From the NCBI RefSeq assembly GCF_000389965.1, contig NC_021191.1:3783501-3847500 (forward strand): DNA of 64,000 nucleotides, written 5' to 3'. The position numbers and the translations under genes were made by a program. The notes beneath the pieces are model-generated. The model was not told where the DNA came from. It searched no databases and saw only the letters and a list, made by a program, of their open reading frames with translations. Positions 24,448 through 32,805 of the stretch are shown in pieces. Origin of the DNA: Actinoplanes sp. N902-109 (lineage in GTDB: Bacteria; Actinomycetota; Actinomycetes; Mycobacteriales; Micromonosporaceae). Each line of letters opens with the position of its first letter. Positions within the stretch are counted from its first letter, which is position 1.

Positions 24448-24945
24448 TCAGCCCCGCCGCACCGCGGCGAGCACCTCGTCGTAGGCCGGGTGCTCGCCGA
24501 TCTCACCGACGTACTGCGCGTACCGGACCACGTCGTCCGGCCCGAGCACGAACACCGCCCGGGCCAGCACCCGCAGCTCGTCGACCGCGACCCCGTACGC
24601 CTGCCCGAACGCCAGCTCCCGGTGGTCGGACAGGGTCCGCACGCCGGCCAGGCCGGCCGCCGCGCACCAGCGCCGCTGGGCGAACGGCAGGTCCACCGAC
24701 ACGGTCAGCACGCTGACGTCGCCGAGCCGGGTGGCCTCCTCGTGGAAGCGCCGGGTCTGCTGGTCGCAGACGTCGGTGTCGAGCGACGGCACGGACGACA
24801 CGATCCGCACCCCGGACGCCGCCGACAGCAGGCGCACCGGCGTGAAGTCGGTGGTCAGCACGGTGCAGTCGGGGGCGGGGTCACCGGCGCGCAGCCGGGG
24901 CCCGTGGACCGTGACCGGCCGGCCGCGGAACGTGGTGGCTGTCAT
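24448..24945 (-). CDS. tpx: Thiol peroxidase (Tpx-type peroxiredoxin)
   Basis: A 165-residue atypical 2-Cys peroxiredoxin. The peroxidatic Cys lies in SVPSLDTDVC, matching the Tpx pattern T-x-x-C. The resolving Cys lies in DLPFAQRRWC, as in E. coli Tpx. It reduces peroxides using thioredoxin. Its ATG overlaps the acyltransferase stop (ATGA), so it belongs to the operon small protein-acyltransferase-Tpx. In an enediyne producer a peroxide scavenger could have a protective role, but this is speculation. Confidence 0.9.
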   Translation of the reverse strand: MTATTFRGRPVTVHGPRLRAGDPAPDCTVLTTDFTPVRLLSAASGVRIVSSVPSLDTDVCDQQTRRFHEEATRLGDVSVLTVSVDLPFAQRRWCAAAGLAGVRTLSDHRELAFGQAYGVAVDELRVLARAVFVLGPDDVVRYAQYVGEIGEHPAYDEVLAAVRRG

Positions 24946-26597
24946 GCTGTCGTCCTCTCGTCGTCGGATCCGGGGGCGGGCGCCGCGGCGAGCACCAGCC
25001 GGGCGGTACGCCGGAACAACTCGTCCATCCGGGCCAGCACGGCGTCGACGGTCAGTTCCTCGCGGCCGTCGTCGGTGATGTGCCGCTGCCCGAGCGGCGC
25101 CGGCGGTCCGGTCACCACCACGACCGCCGTGGCCCGGTCCACGGCCGTGGAATAGGCGTGGAACAGCGCCCACAGCTGGGTCAGGTCGTGCGCCGGGGTG
25201 CCGGTCTCGTCGAGCAGCCGGCGCCCGGGGTGGTTCTCCAGGTCGACCAGGTTGGCCCGGACGGTGTCGCGCCGGCGCCCCTCGGCGCTCGGTTCGGCTG
25301 CGCGCTGCGGCAGGCTGGTGCGCTGCTGCTGCCCGGCGGCCGGTGGGGGCGCGGTGCGGCGCATGCCGGGCAGCCGGTCGATGCGGCGGGCCAGCGGCTC
25401 CTCCACGAACCGGTGGCTGATCGTGGCCAGCAGCACCGCCCCGGCGACCGTGGCCAGCTCCAGCCGCCAGAAACCGCTGAGGCCGTACAGCTCGCGGATC
25501 GGCCGCGCCTGCCCGCCGAGCACATTGCCGGGTTGCAGCACGAAGTGCATCACCGCGAAATGCCACAGGTACACCCCGTAGGACACCTTGCCGAGATGCG
25601 CCATCACCGGGTTCGCCAGGGCCAGCCGGGTGAAGCGGGTCTCCCGGGCGCCCGGCGCCACCAGCGGCAGCGACGCGAACAGCCCGAAGAGCGCCACCAT
25701 CGCGTACGTCACCAGCAGCCCGCTCACCGAGTAGATGGCGTCCATGCCGATGACGCTGAACGGGCGCGCGCAGTTCACCAGGTACACCGCGAGCGCCGCC
25801 AGCCAGCACCACGCCGGGCGGGCGGCGGCCACGCGCAGCAGCCGAGACGTGTCCGCGGGCGCGACCCGGGCCAGCGCGATCAGCACCGCCAGGCCCATCC
25901 CGATGCCGATGGTCGGCGCGAAGCCCTGCGGCCACCAGAACACCATCCGGTTGTCCCAGCCGTTCAGCTTGACCACGGCCAGCCAGGCCACGCCGATCGC
26001 GACGAGGACCGGCACCGGCAGCAGCAGCCGCCGGGCCCGGGCCGCCGGGGTGGCGCCGCGCGCGGCGAACGGCCGCATCGCCCAGGCGATCAGCGGCAGC
26101 GCCAGGTACCACTGGACCATGCTGGGCACGGTCCAGCTGACCTCCATGCCGTTGATGAAGTGCGGCGCGAACGGCGTGGGGGAGTAGATCTGCAGCAGCA
26201 GGACCGGGCGCAGCACCTCCCACAGCCCGTGCACGTCCTGCCGGTTCAGGGCGACGAGCACAACCGCGTACATCAACCAGTACGCCGGGAGCAGCCGCAC
26301 CAGCCGGCGCACCATCGCCGGGCCCTGCGGCGGGCCGGGGGTGCCGGCGATGACGGCCCGCGCCAGCGGCAGGTACAGGTACAGCGCCGGCAGCACGAAG
26401 AACACCCCGATGAACGAGGGCATCCCGCTGACGAGGAACCCGCCGACGGCGTTGCTGGGCGGGCGGTGCTCGCCGAACGCCCGGGTGCCCAGCAGCCCGG
26501 AGAACATCGCCACGTGCACGGTGGTCAGCGCCAGGGCCGCCCAGCCGCGGATGCCGTACACCGCGGGGTCGCGCCGCCGCTTCTCTGTGGTGCTCAT
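24942..26597 (-). CDS. Membrane acyltransferase (acyltransferase-3 family) with C-terminal extension
   Basis: A 551-residue protein. Residues about 10-410 form an acyltransferase-3 domain with around ten membrane helices: early RGWAALALTTVHVAMF with its conserved His, VRLLPAYWLMY, and YGVYLWHF late. The family moves acyl groups onto sugars or polyketides in the membrane. After an Arg/Pro-rich linker, roughly 130 soluble residues follow (VRANLVDLENHPG, QLWALFHAYSTAVDRATAVVVV) that I do not recognise. The start is six bases after the 59-codon gene, so the two are probably coupled. A role in acylating a sugar, or moving the aromatic acyl group, is conceivable. Confidence 0.75.
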   Translation of the reverse strand: MSTTEKRRRDPAVYGIRGWAALALTTVHVAMFSGLLGTRAFGEHRPPSNAVGGFLVSGMPSFIGVFFVLPALYLYLPLARAVIAGTPGPPQGPAMVRRLVRLLPAYWLMYAVVLVALNRQDVHGLWEVLRPVLLLQIYSPTPFAPHFINGMEVSWTVPSMVQWYLALPLIAWAMRPFAARGATPAARARRLLLPVPVLVAIGVAWLAVVKLNGWDNRMVFWWPQGFAPTIGIGMGLAVLIALARVAPADTSRLLRVAAARPAWCWLAALAVYLVNCARPFSVIGMDAIYSVSGLLVTYAMVALFGLFASLPLVAPGARETRFTRLALANPVMAHLGKVSYGVYLWHFAVMHFVLQPGNVLGGQARPIRELYGLSGFWRLELATVAGAVLLATISHRFVEEPLARRIDRLPGMRRTAPPPAAGQQQRTSLPQRAAEPSAEGRRRDTVRANLVDLENHPGRRLLDETGTPAHDLTQLWALFHAYSTAVDRATAVVVVTGPPAPLGQRHITDDGREELTVDAVLARMDELFRRTARLVLAAAPAPGSDDERTTA

Positions 26598-26602
26598 CGT
26601 GG

Positions 26603-26782
26603 TCAGTCCAGGGCTGACTTGAGGAACGCCAGGGTGGCGCGGGCCTGCGGGGAGGCGGCGACGGCCAGCAGCCGCTTGAGCTCCGGCGCCCGCTCGACGA
26701 CCCGGTCCCGCCAGTCGCGCAGCTCGTCGGAGTTGATGCTGAACGTCGTCGTCCCGTCGAGGTTCTTGGTCACTTCAGGCAC
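26603..26782 (-). CDS. Small protein of unknown function, 59 residues
   Basis: Starts at GTG 26782, preceded by AAGGAGAT at ideal spacing, and stops six bases before the acyltransferase ATG. The protein begins MPEVTKNLDGTTTFSINSDE and then turns helical and basic (RDWRDRVVERAPELKRLL, AVAASPQARATLAFLKSALD). It has no signal peptide, Cys or membrane segment, so it is not a chromoprotein apoprotein and shows no RiPP core. It has a cluster-type promoter of its own. A small partner or regulator of the acyltransferase is the most cautious reading. Confidence 0.65.
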   Translation of the reverse strand: MPEVTKNLDGTTTFSINSDELRDWRDRVVERAPELKRLLAVAASPQARATLAFLKSALD

Positions 26783-26821
26783 GGCGGATCTCCTTACACC
26801 GTCACGGTTCCGGTCGGTCCG

Positions 26822-26863
26822 AGACTCGCGTGTCCGGGGGCGCGCGGGCACCTTCCGGCGTGC
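26822..26863 (-). promoter_or_regulatory. Cluster-type promoter for small protein-acyltransferase-tpx operon
   Basis: Minus strand GCACGCCGGAAGGTGC (26863-26848), a perfect GCAC...GTGC inverted repeat, then 24 bases to the -10 hexamer GAGTCT (26827-26822). The GTG start is 39 bases further. Confidence 0.6.
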
Positions 26864-26883
26864 GGAACGGCCCGCGGAACTGG

Positions 26884-26925
26884 GCACGTTCGCGGACGCG
26901 CCCGGCGGGCCGGTCTTGCTGTGAT
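26884..26925 (+). promoter_or_regulatory. Weak cluster-type promoter for FAD monooxygenase
   Basis: GCACGTTCGCGGACGC at 26884-26899 keeps GCA and the spacing but has GCGG in place of GRAG. The hexamer TGTGAT follows at 26920-26925, exactly 24 bases on. It is back to back with the element at 26848-26863. Confidence 0.35.
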
Positions 26926-26956
26926 GGCCGCACATCTCTGTTGGGGGGTAGCGACC

Positions 26957-28369
26957 ATGGCTGGACAAGCGGCAACCGACGGCGCCGCGGCACCGCGCGC
27001 CGGGCACCGGGCGGTCGTGCTCGGCGCCAGCATCGCCGGCACGCTCGCGGCCCGGGTGCTCGCCGAGTCGTACGAGGAGGTGGTGGTGGTCGACCGGGAC
27101 CGGGTGCTCGGCGTCACCGGCCCCCGCCGCGGGGCACCGCACGCCCTGCACGCGCACGGCCTGCACGCCGGCGGCTACCGGCTGCTCGCCGAGTGGTTCC
27201 CCGGTCTGCTGGCGGAGGCCCGCGAGCTGCCCGGTCTGTCCATCCGCGACTTCGGGACGATGCGCTGGTACTTCGACGGGCGGCCGATCAGCCGCACCGA
27301 GACCGGCCTGCTGTCGATCGCCGGGTCGCGGCCGGTGCTGGAGAACTACCTGCGCAACCGGGTCGCGGCGCTGCCGGGGGTGGCGGTGCGCGAGGAGACC
27401 GAGCTGCTCGGCCTGGTCACCGACGCGGGCCGGCGCCGGGTCACCGGGGTGAACCTGCGTTCGGTGCCCGACGACCGGGCGTACCGGCTCGACGCCGACC
27501 TGGTGGTGGACGCGACCGGGCGCGGTTCCCGGCTGCCGGTGTGGCTCGGCGAGCTCGGCTACCCGCGGGCGCCCGAGGAGCGGATGCCGATCGGGCTGGC
27601 CTACACGACCCGCACGTTCCGGCGCCGGCCGGGCACGTTCGCCGGACCGGAGGCGATCAACCCGGTGGCGTCCCCGGCGCACCCGCGCGGGGCGTTCTTC
27701 GGGCAGGCCGCGACGGGTGACTGCCGGTTGTCGCTCACCGGCATCCTCGGCGACCGCCCGCCGGCCGGTACCGAGGCGTTCCTGGAGTTCGCCCGCACCC
27801 TGCCGGTGGCCGACATCCACCGTGCGATCAGCGACGCCGAGCCGGTCGGGGAGGCGTCGTCGTTCACGTTCCCGGCCAGCGTGTGGCGGCACTACGAGCG
27901 GCTGGACCGGTTCCCGGCCGGGCTGGTGGTGCTGGGCGACGCCTTCTGCAGCTTCAACCCGGTGTACGGGCAGGGCATGACGGTGGCCGCCCGGCAGGCC
28001 CAGGTGCTCCAGCGGCACCTGCGCAGGCACGGCACGGTGCACCCGCGGCGGCTGCTGCGCGACATGGCCCGGGCGATGACCGCGCCGTGGATCATCTCGA
28101 CGCGCGGGGACCTGGACTTCGCCGGGGTGCCGGGGGCGAGGCCGGCCCGGGTCCGGCTGTACAACGCCTACCAGCGCCGGGTGCAGTACGCGATGTCGCT
28201 GGACCCGGTGGTGACGCGGGCGTTCATGCACGTGACCGGTCTGGTCGACCCGCCGCGGTCGCTGTGGCGCCCGGCGCTGGTGGCCAGGGTGCTGCGCCGG
28301 GCCTGGCGTGCACCGGCGCCGGAACGGGTGTCCCGCCCGGCGCCGGTGCGCTCTGGCGCAACCCGGTGA
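26957..28369 (+). CDS. FAD-dependent monooxygenase/halogenase-like flavoprotein
   Basis: A 470-residue flavoprotein. ATG 26957 is chosen because GGGGGG precedes it; an upstream ATG lacks a ribosome binding site. The FAD motif is VVLGASIAGTLAARVLAESYEE with the second dinucleotide motif ending VVVDRDRV. A central DLVVDATGRGSRLPVW and a C-terminal VVLGDAFCSFNPVYGQGMT are the conserved FAD/ribityl motifs. The Trp-x-Trp-x-Ile signature of flavin halogenases is absent, so hydroxylation or epoxidation of a large substrate is more likely than halogenation. It is divergent from the small protein operon and converges on the haloperoxidase gene. Confidence 0.8.
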   Translation: MAGQAATDGAAAPRAGHRAVVLGASIAGTLAARVLAESYEEVVVVDRDRVLGVTGPRRGAPHALHAHGLHAGGYRLLAEWFPGLLAEARELPGLSIRDFGTMRWYFDGRPISRTETGLLSIAGSRPVLENYLRNRVAALPGVAVREETELLGLVTDAGRRRVTGVNLRSVPDDRAYRLDADLVVDATGRGSRLPVWLGELGYPRAPEERMPIGLAYTTRTFRRRPGTFAGPEAINPVASPAHPRGAFFGQAATGDCRLSLTGILGDRPPAGTEAFLEFARTLPVADIHRAISDAEPVGEASSFTFPASVWRHYERLDRFPAGLVVLGDAFCSFNPVYGQGMTVAARQAQVLQRHLRRHGTVHPRRLLRDMARAMTAPWIISTRGDLDFAGVPGARPARVRLYNAYQRRVQYAMSLDPVVTRAFMHVTGLVDPPRSLWRPALVARVLRRAWRAPAPERVSRPAPVRSGATR

Positions 28370-28438
28370 GGAAAAGACGGCATCCGGGTGTGCTTGCCCG
28401 GCCCGCAGCGGCGCTGGAGCCGGGCGCTTCGCGGACGG

Positions 28439-30016
28439 TCAGCGTACGTACAGGTCGTACACCGTGCGGTTGTTGCTGTGCACGCAGCGGTAGAACTCCC
28501 ACCGGTGCTCGTTGGAGAGCTGCCGGCCGGTGTTGTCGCATTCGTTGCGGTTGGTCACGCCGGTCCTGTGCAGGTAGAGCAGTTCGGTGCTGGACCGGTT
28601 GTAATACATCGCGTTGTCAACCGCCCATTCGCCGAGCTCGTTGCCCGGGTTGAGCACGCTGTCAGCGTCGAAGTGCCAGTGCACGCCGAGCCAGAGCCGG
28701 CTGTGCGCGTTCTCGTCGGCAGCGGCCGAGAAGCCGCTGAACCGCCGGGTCACGCCGGTGGCGTGCGGGTCGTCGGTGGTGCCGGTGAAAGCGACGTTGT
28801 CCCGGCCGAACCAGTGCGCCATGACATGCGCCCAGGTGTAGGCGAACGTGGCGTGACCCGAGACGAAGGCCGGGAACGGCGGGGAGAAGTGGTTGCCGTT
28901 GCGGTCGATGGACAGCGGCTGCCAGGACGTGTCCGGGTCGGTGTCCGGGTTGCCGTCGCCGGCGGCCGCGTGGATGGCCTGGTCGGGGCGCCACAGGTCG
29001 ATGGAGCCGAGGAACTTGCGGTCCCAGGCCAGGATGGCGGCGTCCGCCAGGCCGACCGACACCTGGGCGAACAGCTTCACCTTGGAGGTCACCGGCACCT
29101 GCTGGGCGTCGGCGACGATCTGGGTGTGCGACAGGAGCTGTCCGGGCGGCTTGTAGGTGCCGTTGACGTCGTTCGCCCAGAAGAACGCCGCCTGCGTCTG
29201 GTCCTGGCTACGGATGGTGGAGTTGGTCGCGCCGTACGCCTTGACCTCGTTGAACTGCTCCGTGTACTCCTGACTGGCGAGCAGCTGGGCGTAGGTGGTC
29301 ACGCCGCCGGGCAGGTCCGGCCGGAACTGGGAGCCGCTGGTCATGGTGAACGGGGTGACGTTGCCCCAGTTCGGCGTGACCACCGGGCCGGATGGGCCGG
29401 CCGGCCGCCAGGCGCCGGGTGCGGTGTCCGGTGTGTAGGTCATCGGGTCGCCGGAGTGGTCGCCGGCCCGGCGGGCGAGCATGGCGGCAGCGGTCTGCTG
29501 GCCGGCCGACTGCCCGGCGGCCTGCTGAGCTGACGCCGGGATGTCGACCTGCGCGTCCTGGAGCGCCTGGTCGAAAATGGCGTTGGGCCCGAAGACGCCG
29601 ACGAGGGCGTCGTGGGCCGCGTAGTCCAGGGCGGTGTTGAAGTCACCGCCGCTGTTGAAGTCACCGCCGCTGTTGACCTTCAGGGCGTACGGCTGGCCGA
29701 GGCAGTCCGCGGTGCGCTGGGCACAGAGCACGGAGTTGGCGGCGTCGTACATGGATACGTACATGATGGCGGCGGACCGGGCGAGCGGGCCGGGTCCGAC
29801 ATCGACGGTCCGCCGGAACGTGTTGATCAGCACGTCGTTCCAGTAGTCGACATGGTCGGCCGGGCCGGCGGCGTGTGCCGGCGCGGTGGTGACGACTTGA
29901 AGCGTTCCCGCGGTCATCGCCGCGACTGCGGCGAGTGCGCCGAGCAGGCGCCGGGATCTTCGGGCATACTGCAACTTTCGACCTCCCCGTGATCTTCGCG
30001 TCACGATGAGTGACAT
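28439..30016 (-). CDS. Secreted vanadium-dependent haloperoxidase family protein (PAP2)
   Basis: A 525-residue protein with an Arg-rich signal peptide (RRSRRLLGALAAVAAM, cleavage near APAHAAG). The vanadate pocket motifs are in order: KFLGSIDLWRP (Lys...Arg-Pro), FVSGHATF (Ser-Gly-His) and SRLWLGVHW (Arg...His). These also define the related acid phosphatases, so either activity is possible; genomic context favours haloperoxidase. The Lys-to-Arg-Pro spacing is two residues longer than the classical motif. An 18-base tandem repeat inserts NSGGDF twice near residue 120. It lacks the promoter element seen at its neighbours. Secretion would place any halogenation outside the cell. Confidence 0.78.
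   Translation of the reverse strand: MSLIVTRRSRGGRKLQYARRSRRLLGALAAVAAMTAGTLQVVTTAPAHAAGPADHVDYWNDVLINTFRRTVDVGPGPLARSAAIMYVSMYDAANSVLCAQRTADCLGQPYALKVNSGGDFNSGGDFNTALDYAAHDALVGVFGPNAIFDQALQDAQVDIPASAQQAAGQSAGQQTAAAMLARRAGDHSGDPMTYTPDTAPGAWRPAGPSGPVVTPNWGNVTPFTMTSGSQFRPDLPGGVTTYAQLLASQEYTEQFNEVKAYGATNSTIRSQDQTQAAFFWANDVNGTYKPPGQLLSHTQIVADAQQVPVTSKVKLFAQVSVGLADAAILAWDRKFLGSIDLWRPDQAIHAAAGDGNPDTDPDTSWQPLSIDRNGNHFSPPFPAFVSGHATFAYTWAHVMAHWFGRDNVAFTGTTDDPHATGVTRRFSGFSAAADENAHSRLWLGVHWHFDADSVLNPGNELGEWAVDNAMYYNRSSTELLYLHRTGVTNRNECDNTGRQLSNEHRWEFYRCVHSNNRTVYDLYVR
29635..29675 (-). repeat. 18-base tandem repeat in haloperoxidase gene
   Basis: Two perfect 18-base copies (29635-29652, 29653-29670) and a partial third encode repeated NSGGDF. 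The frame is preserved, as from recent replication slippage. Confidence 0.9.
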
Positions 30017-30142
30017 GTGAGCGACGATACGGAGCGGGCCGTCGGTGCGTCGGCCGCCGACAGTACGAGATCGTCCGTCTGATCGACCATTGACGACGGC
30101 TGTCCACCCAGGTACGCCCGGCGATCCCTCACGAAACGGGAA

Positions 30143-31171
30143 CTAGCCCGCCGCGGTGAGCAGGGTGCCCCAGCGGCGTGCGGCGGCCAGCGCCGCCCAC
30201 GCCGTCGCGTCGATCACCGTGGCGTCCCCGGCCGCCTGTTCGCGGCGGAACGCCTCGATGTCGGCCGCGGTGACCCGGTACGACGCGAACGCCGTCAACA
30301 ACAGCAGCCGGCCGGTCGCCCGGCAACCGGGTGGCAGGGCGGCGGCGGCTGTCGTGAAGGTGCCGCGTGCGTCGAGTCCGGGCGGTGCGCCGGTCCAGTC
30401 CGCCAGCCGGGCGGTCACCAGCTCGGCCACCGGTGCGGGCACGGCATCGCGCGCCCGTGTCTCGATCGCGGCGGACGCCCGGGCCAGGGCCTGCGCCCCG
30501 ACGCCCACCCCGGCCCAGTGCAGATCCGGCGGCAGCTGCGCGGGGGCCAGCAGCTCCAGCGCGGCGCCGGGCACCCGGGGCCGGGCACTCAGCCACCCGA
30601 GCAGCCGCTCGGCGCCCCGGGCCGCCAGCGGGCGGGCCGACGCCGGCACGCCCGACAGCGGCGGATCGCCGAGGAAGATGTTGACCATGCGGTTGAGGTA
30701 GTGGAACGTGACCGCCACCCCGGCCAGCTCCGGCAGCCGCGCCGCCGGGGCGGCCCCGGCCCCGCGGGCCCAGTCGTCGACGCCGGGCAGCTCCGGAGCC
30801 GGCGCCCGGTCCCGGTGGCGCAGCCCGGTCAGCGCCGCGGTGTGCACCTGCACGCAGTACGGGCACGTGTTGACCGCCGACACCGCAGCGGCCACCGCTT
30901 CCTTGCCCGGCCGCGCCGACCGGTCACCGGCCAGCAGCGTCTCGCGCAGCAGCACCCAGCAGGCCGCCAGCGCGCCGGGGCTCGCGGCGTGCAGGCTGAC
31001 CGGTGGCGCGAGCATGCCGAAGTCCCGTTCGACCTGGCCGTACACCGCGCGGACCAGACCGGTGGCGGCCGTCGCCGGGACGGCCGCCACATACCGCACC
31101 TGCTGCTGCGCGAGTCCCCGGGTGAGCCGGGCCAGCAGCCGCTCACCCGCCGTCATCGCCTGGGTGGTCAT
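30143..31171 (-). CDS. AhpD/carboxymuconolactone decarboxylase-like protein
   Basis: A 342-residue protein whose ATG overlaps the GMC oxidoreductase stop (ATGA). It contains the AhpD motif E...CPYCVQVH at about residues 94-113, with both Cys and the His. It is about twice the usual AhpD length; the C-terminal half is all-helical and unmatched. AhpD-type proteins transfer electrons by the Cys pair or reduce peroxides. As third gene of the DUF5987-GMC-AhpD operon it may recycle or protect the GMC enzyme, which is inference from context. Confidence 0.72.
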   Translation of the reverse strand: MTTQAMTAGERLLARLTRGLAQQQVRYVAAVPATAATGLVRAVYGQVERDFGMLAPPVSLHAASPGALAACWVLLRETLLAGDRSARPGKEAVAAAVSAVNTCPYCVQVHTAALTGLRHRDRAPAPELPGVDDWARGAGAAPAARLPELAGVAVTFHYLNRMVNIFLGDPPLSGVPASARPLAARGAERLLGWLSARPRVPGAALELLAPAQLPPDLHWAGVGVGAQALARASAAIETRARDAVPAPVAELVTARLADWTGAPPGLDARGTFTTAAAALPPGCRATGRLLLLTAFASYRVTAADIEAFRREQAAGDATVIDATAWAALAAARRWGTLLTAAG

Positions 31172-32805
31172 CGCACCCGCAGGACCGCTCGGCGGCCCGC
31201 GGTGGCGCCGTCCGGTGCCGGGGCGCCGTAGCTCACGTCCACCCCGCGCTGCTGGGCCGCCCGCACGATGGCCGGCATCGCGCGCTCCGCGAGCGCCGAG
31301 ATGGTCAGGGCCGGGTTCACCGTGAGCGCCCCCGGCACCGCCGAGCCGTCGGTCACGAAGATGCCCGGATGGCCCCGCAACTCGTGGTTGTCGTCCAGCG
31401 CCGAGGTCCGCGGGTCGTCGCCGATCCGGCACGACGCCAGCGGGTGCACCGTGTACGCCCCCACCAGGTCGTTGGTCCACGGTGCCACCCTGGCCAGGCC
31501 GTCGCGCTCCAGGATGTCCTTCACCTCCCGGTCGGACAGGTCCCAGCCGCGCCGGGTGTTCGCGGTCGGCCGGTAGCGCAGCGGGCCGTGGCCCAGCATC
31601 TGCTGGGAGAACCGGCGCGCGTTGCCGGTCTCCGGCGGCGGCCCGAACACCCCCTCGTTGTCGTCCTCCGACATGGTGAAGATGGTCAGCCAGGACCGCC
31701 AGTCACCCAGCATGTCCTTCTTCTCCCGGCCGAACCAGGACGGCCCGGCCGCGTCCGGCACCTGCGCCAGGATCGTGCCCAGGCCGGGCGGGAAGTACAG
31801 CTGCTCCAGCGAGTACCGCTCGAACTCCGGCAGCGTGGCGTCGAGCCGGTCCCAGTTGGCCACCGTCGGGCCCCGGCCGATCTGGTACGCCTCGTACGCC
31901 ACGCCGTCGCCGCGGTCCAGGCCCAGCACGTCGCGGACCCGCTCCTCGTCGAAGACCGCCGTGTTGAGCCGCTCGCCGTTGCCCGAGAAGTAGCGGCCCA
32001 CCGCGTGCGGCATCGCCCCGAGGTCCGCCGCCGAGCGCTGCAGGATCACCGGCGTCGCGGCGGTGCCGGCCGCGACCACCACGATCTTCGCGTCGATCGT
32101 GCCCGCGTCGTGCAGGACCCGGTAGTCCTCGTCGTCGACGACCCGGTAGTGCACCCGGTAGCCGCCGTCGCCGGTGCGCGACAGCTTCTGCACCTCGTGC
32201 AGCGGCCGGATCTGCGCGCCGTGGGCCAGCGCCGCCGGCAGATAGTTGAGCAGCAGCGAGCGCTTGGCGTCGAACCGGCACCCGGCCATCATCCAGTTGC
32301 AGTTCGTGCACTGTGCCACGTCGACCGCCGAGGGCACCGGGTTGGCCGTGCGGCCCGCGTGCGCGCACGCCGCCGCCCACAGCCCGCCCGCGTACGGCAC
32401 CTGCGCCCAGCTCTGCTCGGTCACCGGCAGCGCCTCGACCACCCGGTCGTACCACGGCTCCAGCGTGTCCCGGCTGATGGCCGCGGGCCACATCCGGCGG
32501 CCGATGCTGCCGTGCCGCTCGAAGACGAACCGCGGCGCGCGCGGCATGGTGGCGAAGTAGACGACGCTGCCGCCGCCCACGCAGTTGCCGCCGAGCACGC
32601 TCATGCCGTCGCCCACCACGAAGTCGAAGGCCCGGGTGTACGACGAGCCGAGCTCGAAGTCGTGGTCGAAGTCCGGGCCGGTGAGCCACGGCCCGCGTTC
32701 CAGCACCACCACCCGGGCACCACCGGCGGCCAGGTGGTAAGCGGCGATCGCCCCGCCGAAGCCACTGCCGATGATCAGGACGTCGGTGCTCTCGGTGGCC
32801 GTCAT
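31168..32805 (-). CDS. GMC-family oxidoreductase (cholesterol oxidase-like)
   Basis: A 545-residue flavoprotein starting at ATG 32805, coupled to the upstream gene by ATGA. The FAD motif is IIGSGFGGAIAAYHL near residue 11, and GGNCVGGGSVVYF is typical of cholesterol-oxidase-like GMC enzymes. The Cys-rich CTNCNWMMAGC (around 185) is unusual for the family and could be a metal or disulphide site. The C-terminal active-site region is HPLASCRIG and NPALTISALAERAM. Its substrate is probably a hydroxylated hydrophobic compound. It is distinct from the choline-dehydrogenase-like GMC protein at 20357. Confidence 0.85.
   Translation of the reverse strand: MTATESTDVLIIGSGFGGAIAAYHLAAGGARVVVLERGPWLTGPDFDHDFELGSSYTRAFDFVVGDGMSVLGGNCVGGGSVVYFATMPRAPRFVFERHGSIGRRMWPAAISRDTLEPWYDRVVEALPVTEQSWAQVPYAGGLWAAACAHAGRTANPVPSAVDVAQCTNCNWMMAGCRFDAKRSLLLNYLPAALAHGAQIRPLHEVQKLSRTGDGGYRVHYRVVDDEDYRVLHDAGTIDAKIVVVAAGTAATPVILQRSAADLGAMPHAVGRYFSGNGERLNTAVFDEERVRDVLGLDRGDGVAYEAYQIGRGPTVANWDRLDATLPEFERYSLEQLYFPPGLGTILAQVPDAAGPSWFGREKKDMLGDWRSWLTIFTMSEDDNEGVFGPPPETGNARRFSQQMLGHGPLRYRPTANTRRGWDLSDREVKDILERDGLARVAPWTNDLVGAYTVHPLASCRIGDDPRTSALDDNHELRGHPGIFVTDGSAVPGALTVNPALTISALAERAMPAIVRAAQQRGVDVSYGAPAPDGATAGRRAVLRVR

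Noticed and set aside
26603..26782. 59-residue protein as a chromoprotein apoprotein or RiPP precursor
   Set aside because: There is no signal peptide, no Cys pair and no core-peptide-like C-terminus, and no RiPP maturase is nearby.
26957..28369. FAD protein as a tryptophan-halogenase-type enzyme
   Set aside because: The WxWxIP signature and the halogenase Lys motif are not present; only the general FAD motifs of monooxygenases are.
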